Source of the DNA: Mariprofundus sp.
Lineage (GTDB): Bacteria; Pseudomonadota; Zetaproteobacteria; Mariprofundales; Mariprofundaceae
Direction of reading: 5' to 3'
DNA: 5,793 nt
Assembly: GCA_030951095.1 (NCBI GenBank)
Contig: JAUZQI010000153.1
Coordinates: forward strand, 1 to 5,793
A program made the translations under genes and the position numbers. The notes below the pieces were generated by a model. It searched no databases. It had not been told where the DNA came from and saw only the letters and a program-made list of their open reading frames with translations. Below are positions 1 through 5,793 of this stretch, one piece after another (position 1 is the stretch's first letter; each line of letters starts with the position of its first letter).

Positions 1-1
1 T

Positions 2-523
2 GAGGTTCGCGTCAGGGCGCGCAAGGACACTCGTCTGGCACGCGAAGAGAAAGCTCTGATACAGATGCTGGATGATATGGGCGCGGATTTGCTGGCAATT
101 GATCGCCAGCAAACTGCCGGTGTGAGTATCAGAAAACGAAAAGGACATCTGAAATGGCCGCTTCGGGGACGTATCGTGGCCAGCTACCATTCCCGTCCCA
201 AAGCCGGGATGTCGCGTTTGCAGGGTGTTCAGTTAAGGCCCAAAGGCCATGCCAGAACAGTGAAGGCTATGGCTACCGGTCAGGTGCGCTATGCGGACTG
301 GTTCGGCGGCTACGGCCTGATGGCCATTATTGATTATGGTGAGGGTTTGCTCGGCGTGTATGCCCATAACAATACCCTTTACAAGCAGTTGGGAGATTGG
401 GTTGAAGCGGGCGAGATTATTGCTGATGCAGGCAGTACCGGCTGGGTGAGTTCGGTGACGCTGTATTTTGAAGTCAGGGATCATGGCAAGGCAGTGAATC
501 CGAAACGCTGGTGTCGGCGCTAA
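2..523 (+). CDS. envC: EnvC-like murein hydrolase activator, degenerate LytM (M23) domain, 5' end missing
   Basis: The frame is open from the left edge and ends at TAA 521-523, so 173 C-terminal residues are visible. Residues 1-40 are charged and look like the end of a coiled coil; residues about 50-170 form a LytM/M23 fold, with KWPLRG at its start, a GYGLMAIIDYG segment, then YAH, LYFEVR and the closing AVNP. The zinc-site motif HxGxD is replaced by LQGVQ (residues 73-77) and the HxH motif by TLY (153-155), so this should not be an active endopeptidase. In the EnvC/NlpD class such dead LytM domains act in the periplasm by activating AmiA/AmiB-type amidases that split septal peptidoglycan. 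The next genes, ctpA and a YibQ-type deacetylase, match the common proteobacterial envC-ctpA-yibQ order. The internal ATG at 65 is not the real start, since coding continues upstream of it. The family call is firm; the exact partner amidase is inferred. Confidence 0.88.
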   Translation, partial: EVRVRARKDTRLAREEKALIQMLDDMGADLLAIDRQQTAGVSIRKRKGHLKWPLRGRIVASYHSRPKAGMSRLQGVQLRPKGHARTVKAMATGQVRYADWFGGYGLMAIIDYGEGLLGVYAHNNTLYKQLGDWVEAGEIIADAGSTGWVSSVTLYFEVRDHGKAVNPKRWCRR

Positions 524-601
524 TCCACTGGCAGCTTGCGCCGTGGCTGACCGGGAAGCATGCACCAAAGCAGGTGGAGTCCAGTCGGCTGTTTGTCAGT
601 T

Positions 602-635
602 TGGCCATAGACCTTGCGGATGTGGCCGCTTTTTT
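602..635 (+). terminator. Candidate intrinsic terminator after envC
   Basis: An inverted repeat pairs 602-609 (TGGCCATA) with 621-628 (TGTGGCCG): eight pairs, two of them G-U wobbles, around an 11-base loop. One C follows and then six T at 630-635. This is the classical Rho-independent layout and sits 78 bases after the envC stop codon and 45 bases before ctpA. If it works fully, ctpA needs its own promoter in 636-680, where I see no convincing -35/-10 pair (only weak matches such as CATAAG at 650-655); otherwise it may attenuate read-through. The call rests on the hairpin and T tract only. Confidence 0.5.
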
Positions 636-680
636 CAGAAGTCAGTATTCATAAGTTTGAAATGTGAGATGGAGTAGATT

Positions 681-2006
681 ATGTCTTTGAATTTACGTCG
701 GGTGCTATTGGGCACGGGAATAGCGCTTGTTCTAATCATCGGGGTGCTGGCATGGAAGCCTGGATCCGTTTTTTTGCAGGCCGACGCGGCTACGGATTAT
801 CAGCAGTTGCAGAAATTTTCCCGTGTCATGGAGATGGTGCGTCGGGCCTATGTTGAAGATGTAAGCGATGAGGAACTGATCGATGGTGCGCTTTCCGGCA
901 TGCTGTCCAGTCTCGATCCGCATTCAACCTATATGGACAAGGACATGTATAAACAAATGACCGTTGATACCAAAGGAGAGTTTGGCGGTCTGGGTATTGA
1001 AATCGCTGCAGCCGAGGGCGGCATTCGTATCGTATCACCTATTTAGGATACGCCGGCGGATCGGGCAGGCGTGAAGGCTGGCGATTTGATCATTAAAATC
1101 GATGATGAACTGGCGCGGGACATGTCGTTGTCTGAAGGTGTGAAAAAAATGCGCGGCAAACCTGGAACCAGTATTGTGTTGACCATTTTCCGCAAGGGTA
1201 ATGACACACCGCTGGAAATTAAAATTGTACGTGCCGTCATCAAGGTGAAATCAGTCAAGAGCGATATGCTGGCACCGGGATATGCATATTTGCGTATTAC
1301 CCAGTTTCAGGAGCGCACAGGCAGCTTGCTTAAGAAACAGATTAAGGAACTTCAAAAACGCGCTGGCGGAAAACTGACTGGTGCAGTGCTGGATTTGCGT
1401 AATAATCCGGGCGGATTGCTTAATCAGGCGGTGGAAGTATCCGATATGTTCCTGGATAAGGGGAATATCGTCAGCACCAAGTCTCGGGCAGGCAAAAACC
1501 TCTCTTTTGATGCTCATCACGGAGATGCCCTGAAAGGCTTGCCGCTGATTGTGTTGATTAATCACGGGTCGGCATCTGCATCTGAAATTGTCAGCGGGGC
1601 ATTGCAGGATCATCACCGCGCCGTACTGGTCGGCACCAAATCGTTCGGCAAGGGTTCGGTGCAATCGGTGGTGCCTATGAATGACGGTACAGCTATCAAG
1701 ATAACCACTGCGTTGTATTATACGCCGAGCGGACGTTCTATTCAGGCTACTGGCATTGATCCTGATATTGAGGTGGAACAGGTGTTGCGCAAGCCGGAAG
1801 AAGCATCTGAAAGCAAACGACCGCTAGTATCAGAACATGATTTGAAAGGGCATCTGGCCAATGGCAATGGCAACAAAAAGAAGGCAAAGGCGCAACAGAG
1901 CAAGGCTGAAGGCCCCAGTGACACCATGAAAAAACGGTTGCAGCTGGATACGCAATTGCAGCGTGCGTTGGATCTGCTGAAGGGGTTACATGCGCTCGAG
2001 GGATAG
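681..2006 (+). pseudogene. ctpA: S41 carboxyl-terminal processing protease CtpA, interrupted by an in-frame amber codon
   Basis: The ATG at 681 follows GGAG at 671-674 with a 6-base spacer. Read through the internal TAG (codon 122, 1044-1046), the gene has 441 codons, an ordinary length for CtpA, and ends at TAG 2004-2006. Residues 6-26 form a signal or membrane anchor; 38-95 are the N-terminal helical region with the family's SLDPHSTYM; about 98-180 are the PDZ domain with GEFGGLGIEI; 200-370 are the S41 core with LDLRNNPGG. The catalytic Ser is residue 299 (in GSASASE), Lys 324 and Gln 328 (in FGKGSVQ), with the usual 25-residue Ser-Lys spacing. The C-terminal tail is rich in Lys, Asn and Gln. 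The family cleaves C-terminal tails of periplasmic and envelope proteins and in several bacteria controls peptidoglycan hydrolases. The amber splits the PDZ domain. The upstream 121-codon piece lacks the protease; the downstream piece lacks the export signal, so neither half should work without read-through. Protein identity is very sure; pseudogene status is not, since a base error or suppression would restore it. Confidence 0.85.
1044..1046 (+). other. In-frame TAG inside ctpA
   Basis: The codon lies between SPI and DTPADRAGV of the PDZ domain, where homologues usually read SPIEDTPA or SPIDDTPA. A single G-to-T change of GAG (Glu) would explain it. No insertion or deletion is needed, because the same frame continues for 319 further codons with full family similarity. 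The gene's own terminator at 2004-2006 is also TAG, which argues against a genome-wide reassignment of TAG as a sense codon. Confidence 0.85.
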
Positions 2007-2035
2007 TATTTTCACAGTGTTTTTCTAATTAACTG

Positions 2036-3004
2036 ATGCCTCAAAAAAAGAAAATCCCATTCTGGCCGGGGCTTGTGCTGGCCGCCGTGCTGGTGACGTT
2101 GCTGGCCGTCATTTTTATAGTGCCACAGACTGAAAATGAAACAGAACAATCCAGTGTGCAAATGCCGGAAAAGCAGCCTGTGCAAACACCAGTCAGGGAG
2201 CCTTCCCCGCAGGCCATCGAGCCGACAACCAAAGCCCCGTCCATCGGTCAGGTGATCGAAGCACTTCCTCCGGAGGAAGCATTGCCAGCGATAAGGGTAG
2301 CGCATGGTCTTGCCCTGATTATTGATGATGTCGGTTATAATATATCTGCCCTGAAGCGTGTGCTGGCATTATCGGTTCCCGTGGCGATATCCGTGCTTCC
2401 TGAAGGCCCCTTTGCTGGCAAGTCAGCAAAACTGGCGCACCAGGCAGGGCAGGTTGTGATGTTGCATCTACCCATGCAGCCGATCGATCCATCATTGCAA
2501 ATGAGTGAATCATTCCTGCTGGAAGGAATGTCCGAAGATGTAATTCGCGAGACATTCCAGCGTGATATCGACCGGGTGCCTTTTGTCGAGGGTGTGAATA
2601 ATCATATGGGTTCGAAGCTGACTCAGCTGGAGATGCCCATGCGTCAGGTCATGCAGCTGTGCCGTGAGAAGGGGTTATTTTTTGTCGATTCGAAAACCAG
2701 CAGTGGCAGTATAGCGGCGACTATGGCGAAAAAGATGGGTCTTAACTGGGCCTCGCGCCGTTTTTTTCTGGATCATATCATGAGTTCTGAAGCGATGCTT
2801 CATGAATGGGAACGTGCCCGCGCCTGTGTAAGGAAAGGGCGCCGCTGTATTATCATTGCACATCCCAGAGCAGCCAGCGTAGCCTTTCTGGAAAACAACC
2901 TGACAGAAGACGATGCTGCCAATATGGTATCGATCAGACAATTGTTGAAAGGGAAATCACGCATGGAGCTGCCACAGAACCATGCGTTGGAGGAGGTGCA
3001 ATAA
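2036..3004 (+). CDS. yibQ: Divergent polysaccharide deacetylase family protein (YibQ-like, DUF610)
   Basis: The 322-residue product has a short basic start (MPQKKK), one membrane helix at about 9-29, a Pro/Glu/Gln-rich linker at 30-85, and then a divergent polysaccharide deacetylase domain at 88-300. Family motifs seen in order are LIIDDVG (94-100), LHLPMQP (143-149), NNHMGSKLT (188-196), FFVDSKTS (215-222), FLDH (244-247) and IIAHPR (273-278). The Asp pair and the later His residues are in the places expected for a metal-binding NodB-like fold, so a periplasmic carbohydrate-modifying role is likely, though the substrate of this family is not settled. It is commonly found right after envC and ctpA, as here. 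The start is fixed to 2036 (or CTG 2033) because an in-frame stop lies at 2030-2032; no clear Shine-Dalgarno sequence precedes it. The gap from ctpA is 29 bases and to the next gene 3 bases. Confidence 0.9.
   Translation: MPQKKKIPFWPGLVLAAVLVTLLAVIFIVPQTENETEQSSVQMPEKQPVQTPVREPSPQAIEPTTKAPSIGQVIEALPPEEALPAIRVAHGLALIIDDVGYNISALKRVLALSVPVAISVLPEGPFAGKSAKLAHQAGQVVMLHLPMQPIDPSLQMSESFLLEGMSEDVIRETFQRDIDRVPFVEGVNNHMGSKLTQLEMPMRQVMQLCREKGLFFVDSKTSSGSIAATMAKKMGLNWASRRFFLDHIMSSEAMLHEWERARACVRKGRRCIIIAHPRAASVAFLENNLTEDDAANMVSIRQLLKGKSRMELPQNHALEEVQ
2991..2998 (+). promoter_or_regulatory. Strong ribosome binding site for the DUF502 gene
   Basis: AGGAGGTG, a near-perfect anti-Shine-Dalgarno match, lies inside the last codons of the deacetylase gene. 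The core GGAGG (2992-2996) ends 11 bases before ATG 3008 and 14 before ATG 3011, which favours the first of the two consecutive ATG codons. Confidence 0.75.
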
Positions 3005-3007
3005 ACC

Positions 3008-3616
3008 ATGATGGCATTGCGTAAATATTTGCTTGCAGGCATCGTGGCGCTGGCCCCCATTCTGGTTGTGGCGGCGTTGGTTAACTGGCTGATTTCACTT
3101 TCGGATCAGGCCGTAGCACTGATGCCACCGGCATATCGGCCGGAAATGCTGTTGGGTATCGATATCCCGGGTTTGGGCATCATTCTGGCGCTATTGTTTA
3201 TTATAATCATTGGGGCCTTGACCACACATTTTATCGGCGGCCATCTGATGCGGTTGATTGACCGGATAATGGAACGTATTCCTCTGGTTCGCAGCGTGTA
3301 TAAGGCGACACGCCAGTTACTGGAAGCAATATTCGGGGACAGCTCAAATGCATTCAAGGAAGTGGTGATGGTTCCTTTTCCACATAAGGGAAGCATGGTG
3401 ATGGGCTTTGTTACCGGAGAAAGTCCGCTGCAGCATGCGGATGGTGGTGAGCCAAGCGTCTCTGTGTTTGTGCCCTCCACCCCTTTACCAACCACGGGCT
3501 GGCTATTATTTGTCGAGGCTAGCGAGTTAAAACATCTGGATATCAGCGTCGAGGAAGGCATGAAAATGATATTGTCCGGTGGAGCTGTGCCTGCCCTGAA
3601 AGAGGAAAACAAGTGA
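3008..3616 (+). CDS. DUF502 family inner-membrane protein
   Basis: The 202-residue product begins with a short basic stretch and has two membrane helices, at about 8-30 and 53-75, separated by a Pro-containing loop (39-52). Then come the family's ERIPLVRSVYKATRQL block (89-104) and a mostly beta-type domain with MVPFPHKG (121-128), FVPSTPLPTTGWL (154-166) and ILSGGAVP (188-195). These patterns and the length are typical of DUF502, a widespread family with no established biochemical role. The ATG at 3008 is chosen for its strong upstream AGGAGGTG; an adjacent ATG at 3011 could also serve. It starts 3 bases after the deacetylase stop and its TGA overlaps the next start codon by 4 bases, so it is probably co-transcribed and translationally coupled. 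Its place between envelope genes and xerC suggests, but does not show, an envelope or division role. Confidence 0.87.
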   Translation: MMALRKYLLAGIVALAPILVVAALVNWLISLSDQAVALMPPAYRPEMLLGIDIPGLGIILALLFIIIIGALTTHFIGGHLMRLIDRIMERIPLVRSVYKATRQLLEAIFGDSSNAFKEVVMVPFPHKGSMVMGFVTGESPLQHADGGEPSVSVFVPSTPLPTTGWLLFVEASELKHLDISVEEGMKMILSGGAVPALKEENK

Positions 3617-4749
3617 GCAAAAAGGTGGATAATGGCAAAGGCAAGGTCGAGGATATCTCGAACCGGCGTTTCCAGCAGCTGGCGGACGAGAATCGTGAGT
3701 TAAAGACTTATGTTGCCGAAGTGATGCATCGGCTTCGGCAGAATGAGCAGTTGTTCTCCCGCATGTTCGAGCTTGAATCACAGGTGTTGAAAGCCACCGA
3801 CCCGGAAGACCTTTGTTTTACTTTGCTCAGGGCTCTGCGTTCCGGTTTCGAGCTGGACTTTGTACGTTTTTGGCTGGATCGCTCCAGCTGTATTGGTGAT
3901 CGAAAGCTCGATGCATTGTCCGAGCGCGACCTGGTCTGGGTTGAAGAAGGCGAAATTGTGCAGATGGGGCTGGCGCGAAAACGCACCTGGCTGATGCAGC
4001 TGTCGTCCGAACATTCCTTTGACTGGCTGACTGAAAAAGACAGCCATCTGGGTTCGATTGCGCTGCTCACACTGGGCGATCAGGACAAACCCTTCGGTAT
4101 TCTCGGGGTTGGTTCTGTGGACAGGAATCGTTTTGCCCCGGATCAGAGCAGTGATTTCTTGCAGCATCTGGCGCAGGTGGTGGGTTTGACGCTGGAACAT
4201 GCTGTGGCACGGGAGCACCTGGCCCGCCTGTCTGTCACGGATGCGGTTACGGGCAGTCATAATCGTCGTTTTCTGCAGCCGCACAGTCACCAGCCATTAT
4301 CGCAATGGTTCGGCAGCCGGATGCGTGTGGCATGCCTGTATGCCGACATTGATCACTTCAAGGCTTTTTCTGATCATCTGGATGATACGGTTGGCAATGA
4401 GATCCTGAATATGCTTTGTGACGTTATGCGCCAATATGTCCGATCCAATGATCCGATGATTCGTATGGAAGGTGATGAATTTGTATTGCTGATGCCCGGC
4501 TGTTCGCAGGAGAAAGCTGGCGATATAGCTGCTCAGATCGTGCAGGATATGTCTGGCAGCACGTGGCCGGATGGTAAGGCAGTTAGCGTGAGTATTGGGC
4601 TGGCATTTTCAGCATCCGAGAATGATATGGCTGTAAAAGATATTATCACCCGGGCAGATCAGGCCATGTACGTGGCCAAGGCACTGGGCGGCAATCGTTT
4701 CGAGATGGCTGAGGACGAATCGATGTGTGGCAGCGGAGATGCAGGCTAA
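3613..4749 (+). CDS. DUF484/GAF-like domain fused to a degenerate GGDEF domain
   Basis: The GTG start at 3613 overlaps the DUF502 stop (GTGA) and follows AGAGGA (3601-3606) with a 6-base spacer. Of 378 residues, about 17-60 form a helical, probably coiled-coil segment; 60-195 resemble the GAF-like fold of DUF484, including FGILGVGS (161-168); and 205-365 are a GGDEF domain. No membrane segment is visible, so it is likely cytoplasmic. Diguanylate cyclases make cyclic di-GMP from two GTP. Here the signature is EGDEF (286-290) after RM, the base-binding Asn of FKxxND is Ser253, GH is replaced by Asp257-Asp258, and the Asp of the GD pair is Asn262. DIDHFK (245-250) and the RxxD inhibitory-site motif (Arg277-Asp280, five residues before EGDEF) are kept. 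I infer that it binds cyclic di-GMP more probably than it makes it. DUF484 genes commonly precede xerC in proteobacteria, and xerC follows here with a 23-base overlap. The DUF484 assignment is less sure than the GGDEF one. Confidence 0.85.
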   Translation: MSKKVDNGKGKVEDISNRRFQQLADENRELKTYVAEVMHRLRQNEQLFSRMFELESQVLKATDPEDLCFTLLRALRSGFELDFVRFWLDRSSCIGDRKLDALSERDLVWVEEGEIVQMGLARKRTWLMQLSSEHSFDWLTEKDSHLGSIALLTLGDQDKPFGILGVGSVDRNRFAPDQSSDFLQHLAQVVGLTLEHAVAREHLARLSVTDAVTGSHNRRFLQPHSHQPLSQWFGSRMRVACLYADIDHFKAFSDHLDDTVGNEILNMLCDVMRQYVRSNDPMIRMEGDEFVLLMPGCSQEKAGDIAAQIVQDMSGSTWPDGKAVSVSIGLAFSASENDMAVKDIITRADQAMYVAKALGGNRFEMAEDESMCGSGDAG

Positions 4750-5650
4750 ACCTGTTCAGAGTGGCCTGAATCTCCAGGAGGCAGTCACCTCTTTTCTGCA
4801 TGAAATGGCCGATATTCGGCGAGCATCTGAACATACGGTGGCAGCCTACCGGCGTGATTTAGCCCGATTTGTCGAATACTGCGGCGAAACCTCCCGGTTA
4901 AACCATATTACCCGTATTCAGGTGCAGGACTGGCTGGTGGATTGCCATGCCTCCGGTCTGGCTGCGTCCACGCTGGCACGGCGATTATCGGCGCTCTCGA
5001 GTTTTTTTGATGCGGCGGTTCAGGCGGGGCAATGCAAGGCCAATGTCGCTGCCGGTATCCGTCCGCCCAAACAACCGAAACGCTTGCCTCGCACGTTGCC
5101 GCTGGAGCAGATGCAGGCGTTGATGCAGCCCACGGATCGCAACAGTGACATTCGCGATCTGGCACTGCTCGCAGTGATGTATGGTGGCGGCCTGCGTGTC
5201 TCCGAAGTGGTGGGGCTGAATCTGGATGATGCCGATCTGAATCAATTGGAACTGCGTGTATTCGGCAAAGGCCGTAAAGAGCGCATTGTGCCATTGCCTG
5301 AAGGTGCGGTGCAGTATCTGCAAAGTTATCTGGAAGATCGTATAGCCAACGATGGGGAGCAGCCAGTGTTTCTCAATCGCCGTGGGGGGCGATTATCCGT
5401 TCGCAGTGTACAACGCATGCTTAAGGATCGTGCCCTGCAAACCGGAGCCGATGTGTCGGTGACTCCACATCGTCTTCGCCATTCATTCGCCACCCATTTG
5501 TTAGCCGGTGGTGTTGATCTGCGTGCCATTCAGGAATTGCTCGGCCATGCATCACTGGCTACCACCGAGCGCTACACCCATTTGGATATTGCCAAACTTA
5601 CAGAGGTTTACGATGAAACACATCCGCGTGCTAAAAAGAGAGGCGGTTGA
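4727..5650 (+). CDS. xerC: Tyrosine recombinase XerC
   Basis: The 307-residue product has the SAM-like DNA-binding domain at about 15-105 (with SEHTVAAYRRDL and LARRLSALSSFF) and the catalytic domain at about 120-300. All active-site residues are present: Arg157 (GGGLRVSE), Lys181 (FGKGRKER), His248 and Arg251 (TPHRLRHSFATH), His274 (LLGHASLATT) and the nucleophile Tyr283 (ERYTHLD). XerC with XerD resolves chromosome dimers at dif during division, guided by FtsK. The ending VYDETHPRAKKRGG and the DUF484-type gene upstream favour XerC over XerD. The start is uncertain: GTG 4727 has GAGGA at 4711-4715, somewhat far off, while ATG 4739 is in frame but has GGAG directly against it. Either start overlaps the preceding gene (23 or 11 bases). 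The next in-frame ATG, 4805, would cut into the first domain. The gene is full length and ends at TGA 5648-5650. Confidence 0.94.
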   Translation: MAAEMQAKPVQSGLNLQEAVTSFLHEMADIRRASEHTVAAYRRDLARFVEYCGETSRLNHITRIQVQDWLVDCHASGLAASTLARRLSALSSFFDAAVQAGQCKANVAAGIRPPKQPKRLPRTLPLEQMQALMQPTDRNSDIRDLALLAVMYGGGLRVSEVVGLNLDDADLNQLELRVFGKGRKERIVPLPEGAVQYLQSYLEDRIANDGEQPVFLNRRGGRLSVRSVQRMLKDRALQTGADVSVTPHRLRHSFATHLLAGGVDLRAIQELLGHASLATTERYTHLDIAKLTEVYDETHPRAKKRGG

Positions 5651-5793
5651 ATATCAAAAAATTCTTAAATTGGATATTGGTGATCGACGTAGTTCGGCCA
5701 AAAGTGGTCATTCAGGTTTACTCATTTATGCCCTACTAGAAGAACCTGCGTTAGTTAACTGCTTTCTCAATAACCAGAACCAACTACATCCTT
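5613..5793 (+). CDS. Unrecognised open frame running off the right edge
   Basis: The ATG at 5613 follows AGAGG (5602-5606) with a 6-base spacer, overlaps the end of xerC by 38 bases, and the frame stays open for 60 codons to the window edge; GTG 5628 is another possible start. I recognise no family. Its first 12 codons lie in conserved xerC coding sequence, so the start may be accidental. The part beyond xerC (5651-5793) is about 38% GC by hand count, visibly lower than the genes before it. The other forward frames close at 5666-5668 and 5737-5739; the reverse strand shows nothing convincing. It could be the start of a real downstream gene, part of a recent insertion, or an open frame by chance. 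Confidence 0.25.
   Translation, partial: MKHIRVLKREAVEYQKILKLDIGDRRSSAKSGHSGLLIYALLEEPALVNCFLNNQNQLHP

Noticed and set aside
65..523. ATG at 65 as the true start of the EnvC-like protein
   Set aside because: The frame is open and charged, coiled-coil-like, back to the window edge, and EnvC proteins are far longer; the gene is simply cut by the window.
1071..2006. Downstream part of ctpA as an independent gene starting at GTG 1071
   Set aside because: It would begin in the middle of the PDZ domain, lacks an export signal and has no good ribosome binding site; it is the same frame as the upstream part and is better read as one interrupted gene.
3106..3612. Long reverse-strand open frame opposite the DUF502 gene
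   Set aside because: It mirrors a well-supported gene, has low-complexity composition and no family-like motifs; it is a shadow of the + strand coding.
3778..4290. Long reverse-strand open frame opposite the DUF484-GGDEF gene
   Set aside because: It lies entirely within a recognisable + strand protein and shows no domain features of its own.
4727..5650. XerC-type recombinase as an integrase of a mobile element
   Set aside because: Length, the HPRA C-terminal ending and the DUF484-type neighbour fit the housekeeping XerC; no attachment site, phage gene or tRNA is visible beside it.
5650..5678. Inverted repeat AATATC/GATATT after xerC as a terminator
   Set aside because: The stem is only six A/T-rich pairs with a 17-base loop and no T tract follows, so it is too weak to call.
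5647..5739. Small frame starting at TTG 5647 that overlaps the xerC stop
   Set aside because: It gives only 30 codons, resembles no known family and closes at 5737-5739; chance is the simplest explanation.

Overview
The window reads as a stretch of chromosome from a Gram-negative bacterium, most likely a proteobacterium. The evidence is the set of periplasm-facing cell-envelope genes (an EnvC-type amidase activator, a CtpA-type protease, a YibQ-type divergent polysaccharide deacetylase) followed by a DUF484-type gene directly in front of xerC, an order familiar from proteobacteria. I cannot place it more finely from sequence alone. A gamma- or zetaproteobacterium is a guess. All recognisable genes lie on the + strand.

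Layout: (1) 2-523, the C-terminal 173 codons of an EnvC-like protein with a degenerate LytM domain, cut by the window edge. (2) 524-680, a 157-base gap holding a good candidate intrinsic terminator (602-635) and the ribosome binding site of the next gene. (3) 681-2006, ctpA, a 441-codon S41 protease gene interrupted by one in-frame TAG at 1044-1046, inside the PDZ domain; both sides stay in the same frame and the catalytic Ser/Lys/Gln are intact. (4) 2036-3004, a membrane-anchored divergent polysaccharide deacetylase. (5) 3008-3616, a two-helix DUF502 membrane protein. (6) 3613-4749, a DUF484-like/GAF-like domain fused to a degenerate GGDEF domain. (7) 4727-5650, XerC tyrosine recombinase. (8) 5651-5793, an AT-richer tail (about 38% GC by hand count) with one frame open to the window edge that I do not recognise.

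The four genes from 2036 to 5650 are tightly packed (3-base gap, 4-base overlap, 23-base overlap) and look like one transcription unit, probably continuing from ctpA (29-base gap). The theme is envelope and septum processing (EnvC, CtpA, YibQ) followed by chromosome dimer resolution at division (XerC), with a possible cyclic-di-GMP-responsive protein between them. No RNA gene, CRISPR array, insertion sequence or phage gene is visible.

I found no wholly new system. The observations most worth checking are the amber codon in an otherwise intact ctpA, and the DUF484-GGDEF fusion whose active site looks dead while its RxxD inhibitory-site motif is kept.
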